A stretch of 64,000 bases of DNA from Frateuria_A sp049727805. GTDB taxonomy: Bacteria > Pseudomonadota > Gammaproteobacteria > Xanthomonadales > Rhodanobacteraceae. The notes under the pieces were generated by a model. The model searched no databases. It saw nothing but the letters and a program-made list of their open reading frames with translations, and was not told the origin of the DNA. Positions 34,534 to 42,926 of this stretch are shown one piece after another. Numbering within the stretch: the stretch's first letter is position 1; each line of letters opens with the position of its first letter. The stretch lies in NCBI RefSeq assembly GCF_049727805.1, contig NZ_JBCNYA010000021.1, positions 7,672-71,671 on the forward strand, in the 5' to 3' direction. A program made the position numbers and the translations under genes.

Positions 34534-36330
34534 ATGGCCGACCTCAAAGAAGCACGCGTCCCCGACATCGGCGGCCACGACAACGTGCCGGTGATCGAAG
34601 TGCTGGTGAAGGCCGGCGACCGCGTGGAGAAGGAGCAGAGCCTGATCACGCTGGAGTCGGACAAGGCGACCATGGAAGTGCCCGCGCCGTTCGCCGGCGT
34701 GGTGAAGGAGGTCAAGCTCAAGGTCGGCGACGAGGTGGCCGAGGGCGCGCTGATCGCCATCCTGGAAACCGCCGGCGAAGCCGGCTCCGCGTCCCCCTCT
34801 CCCCGCCGGGGAGAGGGCAGGGGTGAGGGGCCGGCCTCGCAGCAATCGCCGGCGGCCGCGCCGCTATCCAGCCAGCAGGCCAGGGCGGCCGAGCCGCGCT
34901 CGGGCAAGGGCGCCGTCGACGAGGCCGCGCCGCAGCCGCCGCCCGCCGCGCCGCCGGCTGGTGGCGGTGGCGTGCGCGAGGCGCGTGTGCCGGACATCGG
35001 CGGGCACGACAACGTGCCGGTGATCGAGGTGCTGGTGAAGGTCGGCGATACCGTGGCCAAGGACCAGAGCCTGATCACGCTGGAATCGGACAAGGCCACC
35101 ATGGAAGTGCCGGCGCCGTTCGAGGGCGTGGTGAAGGAGCTCAAGCTCAAGGTCGGCGACGAGGTGTCCGAGGGCGCGGTGATTGCGCTGATCGAAAGCG
35201 GTGCGGCGGCGCCCGCCCCGGCCGCAGCCGCGCCGTCCTCGCCCGATGCCCAATCCGCCACCGGCCTGCCGGTCAGCAGCGGCGGGCCGAAGGGCGAGGG
35301 AAAGCCCGCGCCGGTCGGCGGCCGCGGCGTGCTGCCCGGCAACGTGCCCGAGGGCGACGTGCGCCCACAGGCGCGCGCGCCGTTCGACGCGAAGATCGTG
35401 ATGCCCGGCGATGCGCCCTACGCCAGCCCGGCGATCCGCGCCTTTGCACGCGAGCTGGGCGTGGACATCGCGCAGGTGAAGGGTTCCGGCCGCGGCGGGC
35501 GCATCCAGCGCGAGGACGTCTCGGCCTACGTCAAGCACGCGTTGGCTTCCGGCGCGCGCCCGGTGCAGGGCGGCGCCCCGGCCGGCGCGGTCGGCGGGCT
35601 CAGCCTGCTGCCGTGGCCGAAGGTCGACTTCGCCAAGTTCGGCCCGGTCGAGGAAAAGCCGCTCTCGCGCATCCAGAAGATTTCCGGCGCCAACCTCGCG
35701 CGCAACTGGGCGATGATCCCGCACGTCACGCAGCATGAGGACGCGGACATCACCGAGCTGGAGGCCTTCCGCAAGCAGCTCGGCGCCGAGAACAAGGATC
35801 TGAAGGTCACCCCGCTGGTGTTCCAGATCAAGGCGGTGGTCGCTGCGCTCAAGCACTTCCCGCAGTTCAACGCCTCGCTGGACGAAACCGGGGAGAAGCT
35901 GATCCTCAAGAAGTACTTCCACATCGGTATCGCGGTGGACACGCCCGACGGCCTGGTGGTGCCGGTGATCCGCGACTGCGACCAGAAGGGCCTGCTCGAC
36001 CTCGCCCGCGAGCTCGGCGAAATCTCGAAGAAGGCGCGCGAGAAGAAGCTCGGCCCGGCCGAGATGTCCGGCGGCTGCTTCTCGATCTCCTCGCTGGGCG
36101 GCATCGGCGGCACCGCGTTCACGCCGATCGTCAACGCGCCGGAAGTGGCGATCCTGGGCGTGTCCAAGGCGTCCATGAAGCCGGTGTGGAACGGCAAGGA
36201 GTTCGCGCCGAGGCTGATGCTGCCGCTGTCGCTCTCCTACGACCACCGCGTGATCGACGGCGCGCTCGCCGCGCGCTTCGCCGCGTTCCTCGCCAACCAG
36301 CTCGGCGACATCCGCCGGCTGCTGCTCTGA
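34534..36330 (+). CDS. aceF: Pyruvate dehydrogenase E2, dihydrolipoamide acetyltransferase, two lipoyl domains
   Basis: A 598-residue E2 core subunit that moves the acetyl group from AceE to CoA. Two lipoyl domains, with lipoylated Lys44 and Lys187 in E-S-D-K-A, are followed by a peripheral subunit-binding domain at about 296-334 (YASPAIRAFARELGVDIAQVKG) and the acetyltransferase domain ending S-Y-D-H-R-V-I-D-G with catalytic His571 and Asp575. The linker after lipoyl domain 1 is unusual: residues 88-99 (PSPRRGEGRGEG) are encoded by an intergenic-type palindromic repeat. The remaining linkers are the normal Ala/Pro-rich type. The ATG follows GCAGGAGATCCCC. A TATCAT box at 34467-34472 may be a -10. 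lpdA follows after 13 bp. Confidence 0.97.
   Translation: MADLKEARVPDIGGHDNVPVIEVLVKAGDRVEKEQSLITLESDKATMEVPAPFAGVVKEVKLKVGDEVAEGALIAILETAGEAGSASPSPRRGEGRGEGPASQQSPAAAPLSSQQARAAEPRSGKGAVDEAAPQPPPAAPPAGGGGVREARVPDIGGHDNVPVIEVLVKVGDTVAKDQSLITLESDKATMEVPAPFEGVVKELKLKVGDEVSEGAVIALIESGAAAPAPAAAAPSSPDAQSATGLPVSSGGPKGEGKPAPVGGRGVLPGNVPEGDVRPQARAPFDAKIVMPGDAPYASPAIRAFARELGVDIAQVKGSGRGGRIQREDVSAYVKHALASGARPVQGGAPAGAVGGLSLLPWPKVDFAKFGPVEEKPLSRIQKISGANLARNWAMIPHVTQHEDADITELEAFRKQLGAENKDLKVTPLVFQIKAVVAALKHFPQFNASLDETGEKLILKKYFHIGIAVDTPDGLVVPVIRDCDQKGLLDLARELGEISKKAREKKLGPAEMSGGCFSISSLGGIGGTAFTPIVNAPEVAILGVSKASMKPVWNGKEFAPRLMLPLSLSYDHRVIDGALAARFAAFLANQLGDIRRLLL
34795..34830 (+). repeat. Palindromic repeat inserted in frame in aceF linker
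   Basis: CCCTCTCCCC (34795-34804) and GGGGAGAGGG (34808-34817), then CAGGGGTGAGGGG, followed by CCGG: the same order as the intergenic copy at 9105. It is translated as P-S-P-R-R-G-E-G-R-G-E-G between lipoyl domain 1 and the Ala/Pro linker and keeps the reading frame open. Confidence 0.85.
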
Positions 36331-36343
36331 CGGAGGCGCGGCC

Positions 36344-38185
36344 ATGGCGAACATGATCGAAGTGAAGGTCCCCGACATCGGCGGCCACGACAACGTGCCG
36401 GTGATCGAGGTGCTGGTGAAGGCCGGCGACCGCGTGGAGAAGGAACAGAGCCTGATCACGCTGGAGTCGGACAAGGCCACCATGGAGGTGCCCTCCAGCG
36501 CCGCCGGCGTGGTCAGGGACGTGAAGGTGAAGGTGGGCGACGAGGTGTCCGAAGGCGCGGTGATCCTCACGCTCGAAGCCGAGGCTTCTGCTCCCTCTCC
36601 CCCGAATGGAAACAAGGCCGGAGGAGAGGGTCGGGGTGAGGGGTCACCCTCGCCCGAAACTGGCAACGGAGCGAAGGCACAGACAGACGTTCCCGCGAGC
36701 CCCGCCCCCTCACCTCAGTCCTCTCCCCGGAGGGGAGAGGAGGCAAAACCGGCAAGCCCCAGCGGCCGCCAGCCCGACATCGAATGCAAGCTCGTCGTCC
36801 TCGGCTCCGGCCCGGGCGGCTACACCGCCGCCTTCCGCGCCGCGGACCTGGGCGTCGACACCGTGCTGGTCGAGCGCTACGCCTCCCTGGGCGGCGTCTG
36901 CCTCAACGTCGGCTGCATTCCCTCCAAGGCGCTGCTGCACGCCGCGGCGGTGATCGACGAAGCCGAGGCCATGGCGGCCCACGGCGTCAGCTTCGGCAAG
37001 CCCAAGATCGAGCTGGACAAGCTGCGGCACTTCAAGGAACAGGTGGTCGGCAAGCTCACCGGCGGCCTGGCCGGCATGGCCAGGCAGCGCAAGGTGCGTA
37101 CCGTGCAAGGCACCGGCAGCTTCGTCTCGCCGCACGAGCTGGAAGTAAAGACGGCCGAGGGTACGAAGCTCGTCCGTTTCGAGCACGCGATCATCGCCGC
37201 CGGCTCGCAGGCCGTGCGCCTGCCGATGTTCCCGTGGGACGACGAGCGCGTGATGGATTCCACCGGCGCGCTGGAACTCAAGGACATTCCGAAGAAGCTG
37301 CTGGTCGTCGGCGGCGGCATCATCGGCCTGGAGATGGCCACGGTGTACGCGGGCCTGGGCAGCGAAGTGACCGTGGTCGAGTTCATGGACCAGCTCATCC
37401 CCGGCGCCGATGCCGACCTGGTCAAGCCGCTGGCCAAGCGCCTGGGGAGCAAGCTCAAGGGCGTGCACCTCAAGACGAAGGTAGTCGAGGCCAAGGCGAC
37501 CAAGAAGGGCATCGAGGTCCGCTACGAAGGCGAGAGCATGCCCGAGACCACGGTGTTCGACCGCGTGCTGGTGGCGGTGGGCCGCTCGCCCAACGGCGGC
37601 AAGATCGGCGCCGACAAGGCCGGCGTGGCGGTGACCGAGCGCGGCTTCATCAACGTCGACACGCAGATGCGCACCAACGTGCCGCACATCTTCGCCATCG
37701 GCGACCTGGTCGGCCAGCCGATGCTGGCGCACAAGGCCACGCATGAGGCGCGTGTCGCGGCCGAGGTGGTGGCCGGCATGAAGAGCCATTTCGACGCCCG
37801 CGTGATCCCGTCGGTCGCCTACACCGACCCGGAGATCGCCTGGGTCGGCGTGACCGAGCGCGAGGCGAAGGAAAAGGGCCTGAAGATCGGCGTGGGCAAG
37901 TTCCCGTGGGCGGCCTCCGGCCGCGCCATCGGCATCGACCGCACCGAAGGCTTCACCAAGCTGCTGTTCGACGAGGAAACGCACCGCGTGGTCGGCGCCG
38001 GCATCGTCGGTCCGCACGCGGGCGACCTGATCTCCGAGCTGGCCCTGGCCATCGAGATGGGCGCCGAGGCGGCCGACATCGCGCTGACCATCCACCCGCA
38101 CCCGACCTTGAGCGAGTCGGTGGCGATGGCGGCCGAGGTTTACGAGGGCACCATCACCGACCTGTACATCCCGAAGAAGAAGTAG
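36344..38185 (+). CDS. lpdA: Dihydrolipoamide dehydrogenase (E3) with N-terminal lipoyl domain
   Basis: A 613-residue flavoprotein that reoxidises dihydrolipoyl groups of AceF with NAD+. Residues 1-80 are an extra lipoyl domain (Lys44), a layout known from some Neisseria and other proteobacterial E3 proteins. The E3 core starts near residue 145: FAD-binding LGSGPGGYTAAFRAADLG, redox disulfide Cys186/Cys191 in GGVCLNVGCIPSK, NAD-binding VVGGGIIGLEMATVY, GDLVGQPMLAHKA, and the active-site His586/Glu591 in HPHPTLSE. Residues 84-100 and 117-133 of the linker are encoded by two palindromic repeats in opposite orientation. The gene lies 13 bp after aceF behind GGAGGCGCGGCC and is surely cotranscribed. 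Confidence 0.97.
   Translation: MANMIEVKVPDIGGHDNVPVIEVLVKAGDRVEKEQSLITLESDKATMEVPSSAAGVVRDVKVKVGDEVSEGAVILTLEAEASAPSPPNGNKAGGEGRGEGSPSPETGNGAKAQTDVPASPAPSPQSSPRRGEEAKPASPSGRQPDIECKLVVLGSGPGGYTAAFRAADLGVDTVLVERYASLGGVCLNVGCIPSKALLHAAAVIDEAEAMAAHGVSFGKPKIELDKLRHFKEQVVGKLTGGLAGMARQRKVRTVQGTGSFVSPHELEVKTAEGTKLVRFEHAIIAAGSQAVRLPMFPWDDERVMDSTGALELKDIPKKLLVVGGGIIGLEMATVYAGLGSEVTVVEFMDQLIPGADADLVKPLAKRLGSKLKGVHLKTKVVEAKATKKGIEVRYEGESMPETTVFDRVLVAVGRSPNGGKIGADKAGVAVTERGFINVDTQMRTNVPHIFAIGDLVGQPMLAHKATHEARVAAEVVAGMKSHFDARVIPSVAYTDPEIAWVGVTEREAKEKGLKIGVGKFPWAASGRAIGIDRTEGFTKLLFDEETHRVVGAGIVGPHAGDLISELALAIEMGAEAADIALTIHPHPTLSESVAMAAEVYEGTITDLYIPKKK
36593..36643 (+). repeat. Palindromic repeat in lpdA linker, copy 1
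   Basis: CCCTCTCCCCC (36593-36603) and GAGAGGG (36624-36630) with a 20-nt interruption, then TCGGGGTGAGGGG, the standard tail. Translated as P-S-P-P-N-G-N-K-A-G-G-E-G-R-G-E-G. The extended loop suggests an insertion or an older, diverged copy. Confidence 0.8.
36694..36740 (-). repeat. Palindromic repeat in lpdA linker, copy 2, inverted
   Basis: On the minus strand the order is CCTCTCCCC/GGGGAGAGG, then a GGTGAGGGGG tail and GGGGCTCGCGG, matching the extended tail of the copy at 9105-9153. On the coding strand it reads P-A-S-P-A-P-S-P-Q-S-S-P-R-R-G-E-E, again with S-P-R-R-G-E from the palindrome core. Confidence 0.82.
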
Positions 38186-38216
38186 CGGCGAAGGCCGCCT
38201 TCATGGAGGAAGAGGC

Positions 38217-38918
38217 GTGATACGAGCGGGACTCTTGCTGGCAATGCTTCTGGCGGCACCGGCGGCCCGCGCCTCCACGGCCGACGAGGACGCGGCCCTG
38301 ATGAAGGCCTGCCCCGGACTGGCGGTGTGGGCGGCAGCGCATCCGCATGGCGATGGCGCCGCTGCGGCGGCGGACGCCGGCCGTGTGTTCACCCGGCCGG
38401 CGTTGCGCAGTGCGCTGACTGAGCGTGCGGCGGCGGATACCCGGGTACGCGACGCCGCGATGGCCAAGGGCAAGGCGGACCAGGCTGCGATGCAGGCGGT
38501 GCTCCAGGTCGACGCCGGCAATCTCGCCTGGCTCAAGGACGTGGTCGCGCGGCAGGGTTTTCCGACCATTGCGCAGGTAGGGGCGCAAGGCATGGCCGAT
38601 GCGTGGCTGCTGGTCCAGCATGCCGATCGCGACAGCGCGTTCCAGCTCCAGATGTTGCGCACGCTAAAGGGGCGAGGCGAGGCGGCGGGCGTGCGAAAGC
38701 AGGATCTGGCGATGCTGACCGACCGCGTGTTGCTGGCCCAGGGCCAGCCGCAGCGATACGGCACGCAGTTCGAGCCTGACGCGCACGGCGCCCTGACCAT
38801 GCAACCGGTCGAGGATCGGGCTGGACTGGATGCGCGCCGTGCGGCCATGGGGCTGATGCCCCTGGCGCTGTACCGTTGTGTGCTGGGAGCGTCCTACCAC
38901 CTACCGGTGGCGCATTGA
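38217..38918 (+). CDS. DUF6624-like exported protein
   Basis: A 233-residue protein with signal peptide MIRAGLLLAMLLAAPAARA. The mature C-terminal half has the pattern NLAWLKDVVARQGFPTIAQVGAQGMADAWLLVQHADRDSAFQLQML, then LAMLTDRVLLAQGQPQRYGTQF and PVEDRAGLDARRAAMGLMPLALYR, which is the DUF6624 signature as I recall it. Function unknown. Starts 31 bp after lpdA behind GGAGGAAGAGGC, so it could be transcribed from the aceF-lpdA promoter, though no functional link is evident. Confidence 0.75.
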   Translation: MIRAGLLLAMLLAAPAARASTADEDAALMKACPGLAVWAAAHPHGDGAAAAADAGRVFTRPALRSALTERAAADTRVRDAAMAKGKADQAAMQAVLQVDAGNLAWLKDVVARQGFPTIAQVGAQGMADAWLLVQHADRDSAFQLQMLRTLKGRGEAAGVRKQDLAMLTDRVLLAQGQPQRYGTQFEPDAHGALTMQPVEDRAGLDARRAAMGLMPLALYRCVLGASYHLPVAH

Positions 38919-38966
38919 CGGGCGGTGGGCTGCGGCCGGGCATGGCCGCCGCAGCGAGGCCGTGGA

Positions 38967-39641
38967 TCACGCCTCGGGCGTAGTCCCGAGGGCCGCCTGC
39001 AGATGCTGCTCGAGCGTGCGCAGGTTGTCCTCGGCCTGGTCGAGCATCACCGCCATCTGGCTGACCACGTGCAGAAACTCGCGGGGCTGCACGTTGCCGG
39101 TACGCAGATCGGTCATCGTGTCGATCATGCGCGGGCCGTTCATCACCAGCGAGAGGTTCGCGCCCAGCGAGGCGATGACGTCGCGCTGGCTGGCGTAAGC
39201 CACGGAGTAGCGGCGCATGCGCGCCGGGTCCATCCAGCTTGCCGACTGGTTGGCGACCGCCACGTCCCAGGCTTCCTGCCGCAGGGTGGGCCAGCGCAGG
39301 TTGAGGTTGAAGCCGCCGGCGGCCACCAGCTCACGTATGTGCGCGGCCATCGCCGCATCGGGCTTGCCGGCCTTCAGGTCCTCCTCCAGCGCGACGCGGA
39401 CGGTGGCAAGCGCCTTGGCCCGTCGCGTGTCCTGCGCAAGCGCCGAGCGCACGCCATCGAGGTTGGCGCGGATCTCTCCTTCGATCTGGGCGCTCGCTGT
39501 CTCGGCCGCGTGCCGGTGGTGCGCGTGTTCGATCCATGCCTCCAGCCCCAGCGCGGTGAGGATGCTGAGCACGATCATCAGATAGTGCTTGAGGAAATCC
39601 TTGAGCGAGTCGAGCCGGGCCTTGGGCAGTTCCAGGTGCAT
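38967..39641 (-). CDS. Single-span membrane protein with coiled-coil-like tail, unknown
   Basis: A 224-residue protein with one N-terminal membrane span (LKHYLMIVLSILTALGLEAWI) after a short amphipathic lead, then a long charged helical region (HHRHAAETASAQIEGEIRANLDGVRSALAQDTRRAKALATVRVALEEDL) and a C-terminal helical part rich in Met and Leu. The layout suggests an inner-membrane protein with a periplasmic helical domain. No family recognised. Lies 22 bp downstream of dinB on the same strand and converges with the DUF6624-like gene. Confidence 0.65.
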   Translation of the reverse strand: MHLELPKARLDSLKDFLKHYLMIVLSILTALGLEAWIEHAHHRHAAETASAQIEGEIRANLDGVRSALAQDTRRAKALATVRVALEEDLKAGKPDAAMAAHIRELVAAGGFNLNLRWPTLRQEAWDVAVANQSASWMDPARMRRYSVAYASQRDVIASLGANLSLVMNGPRMIDTMTDLRTGNVQPREFLHVVSQMAVMLDQAEDNLRTLEQHLQAALGTTPEA

Positions 39642-39663
39642 CGTGGAATCCTCGTGCGGTAGG

Positions 39664-40755
39664 TCAATCCGTGGGTGCGGTGTCGAACAGGTCGCGCTGC
39701 GCCATGAAGCCGTCGCGGTCCACGAAGCCGGCCAGTCCCACGCCGACCAGCCGGTAGCGCGTGCCCGTCGGGCGGTCCACGCGTGCGCGCAGCGCGCAGG
39801 CGAGTTCGGCCAGTTCGTGTGCGGTGCCGGGTAGGGTGGGCGGCGAGAAGCTGCGGGTGAGCGTGTGGAAGTCGGCGGTCTTGAGCTTGAGCACGACCGT
39901 GCGCGCCACCCGCCCTGCCTCGCGCTGGTGGCCGGCCCAGGTCTTCTCGGCCAGCCGGCGGATGTGCGGTTCGAGCTCGTCCAGCGTGAGGTCGTGTTCG
40001 AAGGTGTCCTCGGAGGACACCTGCAGGGTCGGCCGGTCCGGCTGCACGGCGTGTTCGTCGATACCCCAGGACAACTCGTGCAGGCGACGGCCCCATCGTC
40101 CGAAACGCTCTTCCAGTTCCGCCTGGCCCAGGCGGCGCAGGTCGGCGGCCGTGGCCACGCCTATCGCCGCGAGCTTGCCCTCCATCACCTTGCCCACGCC
40201 CGGCAGCCGACCCACCGCCAGCGGCGCCAGGAAGTCCTCGACCTGATGCGGGCGGATCACGAACAGCCCGTCGGGCTTGCGCCAGTCCGAGGCGATCTTG
40301 GCCAGGAACTTGTTGGGAGCCACGCCCGCCGAGGCGGTCAGCGCCGTTTCCTCGCGGATGGCGGTGCGGATCGCCTCGGCCGTCGCGGTGGCCGAGGCCA
40401 GGCCGCTCTTGCCTTGCGTCACGTCCAGGTAGGCCTCGTCCAGCGACAGCGGCTCGATCAGGTCCGTATGCCTGGCGAAGATCGCCCGCACCTGCCGCGA
40501 CACCGCCTTGTACCGCACGAAATCCGGCGGCACGAAGATCGCCTGCGGGCACAGCCGCTCCGCGCGCACCGCGGGCATCGCCGAGCGCACGCCGAACACG
40601 CGCGCCTCGTAGCTGGCCGCGCACACCACCGAGCGCGCCCCGCGCCACGCCACCACCACCGGCTTGCCGCGCAGCGAGGGATCGTCGCGCTGTTCGACCG
40701 ACGCGTAGAACGCGTCCATGTCGATGTGCAGGATCTTGCGCGGAGTGGGGGACAC
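39664..40755 (-). CDS. dinB: DNA polymerase IV (Y family)
   Basis: A 363-residue error-prone translesion polymerase. Motifs include ILHIDMDAFYASVEQRDDPSLRGKPVVV (metal Asp12), EARVFGVRSAMP, SLDEAYLDVT with the second acidic cluster, ASAGVAPNKFLAKIASDWRKPDG and LPGVGKVMEGKLAAIGV (helix-hairpin-helix). The C-terminal QRDLF near the end is a good beta-clamp binding motif. GTG 40755 is taken as the start because it begins a few residues before the conserved K-I-L-H-I-D-M-D; longer in-frame versions add unconserved sequence. No LexA box is apparent in the 146-bp gap to the next divergent gene, but TTGACA (40843) could be a -35 for that gene. Confidence 0.93.
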   Translation of the reverse strand: MSPTPRKILHIDMDAFYASVEQRDDPSLRGKPVVVAWRGARSVVCAASYEARVFGVRSAMPAVRAERLCPQAIFVPPDFVRYKAVSRQVRAIFARHTDLIEPLSLDEAYLDVTQGKSGLASATATAEAIRTAIREETALTASAGVAPNKFLAKIASDWRKPDGLFVIRPHQVEDFLAPLAVGRLPGVGKVMEGKLAAIGVATAADLRRLGQAELEERFGRWGRRLHELSWGIDEHAVQPDRPTLQVSSEDTFEHDLTLDELEPHIRRLAEKTWAGHQREAGRVARTVVLKLKTADFHTLTRSFSPPTLPGTAHELAELACALRARVDRPTGTRYRLVGVGLAGFVDRDGFMAQRDLFDTAPTD

Positions 40756-40901
40756 GATGGAAAGCCGGGATGCCTGGCCGGGGATTCTAGGCGACTGGCG
40801 CAGGCAAGCGGCAATCGGCCGTGGAACGGACGGTTGCACGGTTTGACATGCGGTTGATAGCGGCCGGACTAGCGTGGCGTGGCACTTGCGGGAGGTTTGC
40901 C

Positions 40902-42905
40902 ATGACCGGTTTCGCCCAGCAACGCCAACGCATGGTCGAGCGCCAGCTGGCCGGACGCGGCATTCGCGATCCACGCGTGCTCGAGGCGATGGGAACGGTG
41001 CCGCGCGAGGCCTTCGTGGCCGGCAGCATGCACGAGTTCGCCTACGAGGATTCACCGCTGCCGATCGAGGCCGGACAGACCATCTCGCAGCCGTTCATCG
41101 TCGCGCGCATGCTCGAGGCGGCCGCCCTGCGCGAGAGCGACAGCGTGCTGGAGATCGGCGCCGGGTCGGGCTATGCGGCGGCGGTGATGGCCACCATCGC
41201 CGCGAGCGTGCATGCGATCGAACGCCACGGCGAGCTCGCCGATCTCGCGCGCCAGCGCTTCGATGCGCTGGGCTACCGCAACATCCGGTTGCGCGTGGGC
41301 GACGGCAGCGGCGGCTGGCCGGAGGCGGCGCCGTTCGACGCCATCCTCGCCGCCGCCGGCGGGCCGGCCGTGCCCGACGTGTTGCGCCGGCAGTTGGCGA
41401 TCGGCGGGCGGCTGGTGATGCCGGTGGGCGAAACGTTGCATCGGCAGCGGCTGGTGAAGGTCACCCGCGTGGCCGAGGACCGCTTCGAGGAAGAGGAACT
41501 GGACGAGGTGCGTTTCGTGCCGCTGGTCGGCAGCTACGGCTGGAGCGAACAGGATGCCTCGCCCTCGCCGCGGACGGAGCCGGTCGCCGCGCGTGCGCCG
41601 GCCGACGGCGGCGGCCTGCCGGCGCTGATCCGCGCAGCGGCCGAGCCGCTGCCGGACCTGGACGATCCGGCGTTCGGACAGCTGTTCGACCGCTACGGCG
41701 ACGCGCGCGTGGTGCTGCTGGGCGAGGCCAGCCACGGCACCAGCGAGTTCTACCGCGCCCGCGCGGCGATCACGCGGCGGCTGATCGAGGCACACGGCTT
41801 CACCATCGTTGCTGTGGAGGGCGACTGGCCGGACGCGGCGGTGCTGGACCGCTACGTGCGCGGACGCCCGGCGGCGCACGAGGAACCGATCTTCCAGCGC
41901 TTCCCCACCTGGATGTGGCGCAACCGCGACGTCGCCCGATTCATCGACTGGCTGCGCGACTACAACGACGACAAGCCGCCGGCGAAGCAGGCCGGCTTCT
42001 ACGGGCTGGACCTGTACAGCCTGGACAGTTCCATCCGCGCGGTGATCGACTACCTGGACAAGGTCGATCCCGAGACCGCACAAGTCGCCCGCCACCGCTA
42101 CGGCTGCCTGATGCCCTGGAGCAAGGAGCCGGCACAGTACGGCCGCATGGCGCTCAATGCCGGCTACGCGCTGTGCGAGAAGGCGGTGGTGCAGATGCTG
42201 CGCGAGCTGCTCTCGCGGCGCATGGAATACGCCCAGGCCGACGGCGAGCACTTCCTGGACGCGGCGCAGAACGCGCGCCTGGTGAGCAACGCCGAGGCCT
42301 ATTACCGCGCGATGTACTACGGCTCGGCCGAGTCCTGGAACCTGCGCGACAGCCACATGTTCGAGACGCTGGAGCACCTGCTCGCCGCGAACGGGCCACG
42401 GTCGAAGGCGGTGGTGTGGGCGCACAACTCGCACATCGGCGACGCGCGCCACACCGAGATGGGCCAGGTGCGCGAGGAACTGAACCTGGGCCAGCTCTGC
42501 CGCCAGCGCTTCGGCGCCGATGCGGCGCTGCTCGGCTTCGGCACGCACACCGGCACGGTGGCCGCGGCGGACGACTGGGACGAGCCGATGAAGGTGATGC
42601 GGGTCAATCCCTCGCGCAAGGACAGCTACGAGCGCCTGTTCCACGACGCCGGCCAGCCCCGCTGCCTGCTCGACCTGCGCGAGGGCGCCCACCGCGAGCT
42701 GTGCGGGCGCCTGGCCAGCGGCCGGCTGGAACGCTTCATCGGCGTGATCTACCGGCCCGACACCGAGCGCTGGAGCCACTACGTGGAATGCTCCATGCCG
42801 CGCCAGTTCGACGGCTACACCTGGTTCGACGAAACCCATGCGGTGGAGCCGCTGGGCGAGGAGCCGCGCACCGGCGCACCCGAGACCTGGCCGTTCGGGC
42901 TCTAG
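40902..42905 (+). CDS. Fusion of protein-isoaspartate methyltransferase and erythromycin-esterase domains
   Basis: A 667-residue two-domain protein. Residues 1 to about 212 are a PCMT-type methyltransferase with the motif region QTISQP (60-64), SAM motif I EIGAGSGY (84-91) and the end VPLVGSYGW. After a 30-residue Pro/Ala linker, residues about 240-660 are an erythromycin esterase-like domain with GEASHGT (Glu275, His278), VEGDWPD (Glu306) and VVWAHNSHIGDA. Erythromycin esterases open macrolide lactones, but most family members have unknown roles. Both domains look catalytically complete and there is no frameshift between them. GGAGG lies 6 bases before ATG 40902. Confidence 0.92.
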   Translation: MTGFAQQRQRMVERQLAGRGIRDPRVLEAMGTVPREAFVAGSMHEFAYEDSPLPIEAGQTISQPFIVARMLEAAALRESDSVLEIGAGSGYAAAVMATIAASVHAIERHGELADLARQRFDALGYRNIRLRVGDGSGGWPEAAPFDAILAAAGGPAVPDVLRRQLAIGGRLVMPVGETLHRQRLVKVTRVAEDRFEEEELDEVRFVPLVGSYGWSEQDASPSPRTEPVAARAPADGGGLPALIRAAAEPLPDLDDPAFGQLFDRYGDARVVLLGEASHGTSEFYRARAAITRRLIEAHGFTIVAVEGDWPDAAVLDRYVRGRPAAHEEPIFQRFPTWMWRNRDVARFIDWLRDYNDDKPPAKQAGFYGLDLYSLDSSIRAVIDYLDKVDPETAQVARHRYGCLMPWSKEPAQYGRMALNAGYALCEKAVVQMLRELLSRRMEYAQADGEHFLDAAQNARLVSNAEAYYRAMYYGSAESWNLRDSHMFETLEHLLAANGPRSKAVVWAHNSHIGDARHTEMGQVREELNLGQLCRQRFGADAALLGFGTHTGTVAAADDWDEPMKVMRVNPSRKDSYERLFHDAGQPRCLLDLREGAHRELCGRLASGRLERFIGVIYRPDTERWSHYVECSMPRQFDGYTWFDETHAVEPLGEEPRTGAPETWPFGL

Positions 42906-42926
42906 CGGCGTCCCTGCGCCGCGCCG

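Noticed and set aside
40843..40848. TTGACA considered as a firm promoter for the PCMT fusion
   Set aside because: It is a perfect -35 but no acceptable -10 lies 16-18 bp downstream.
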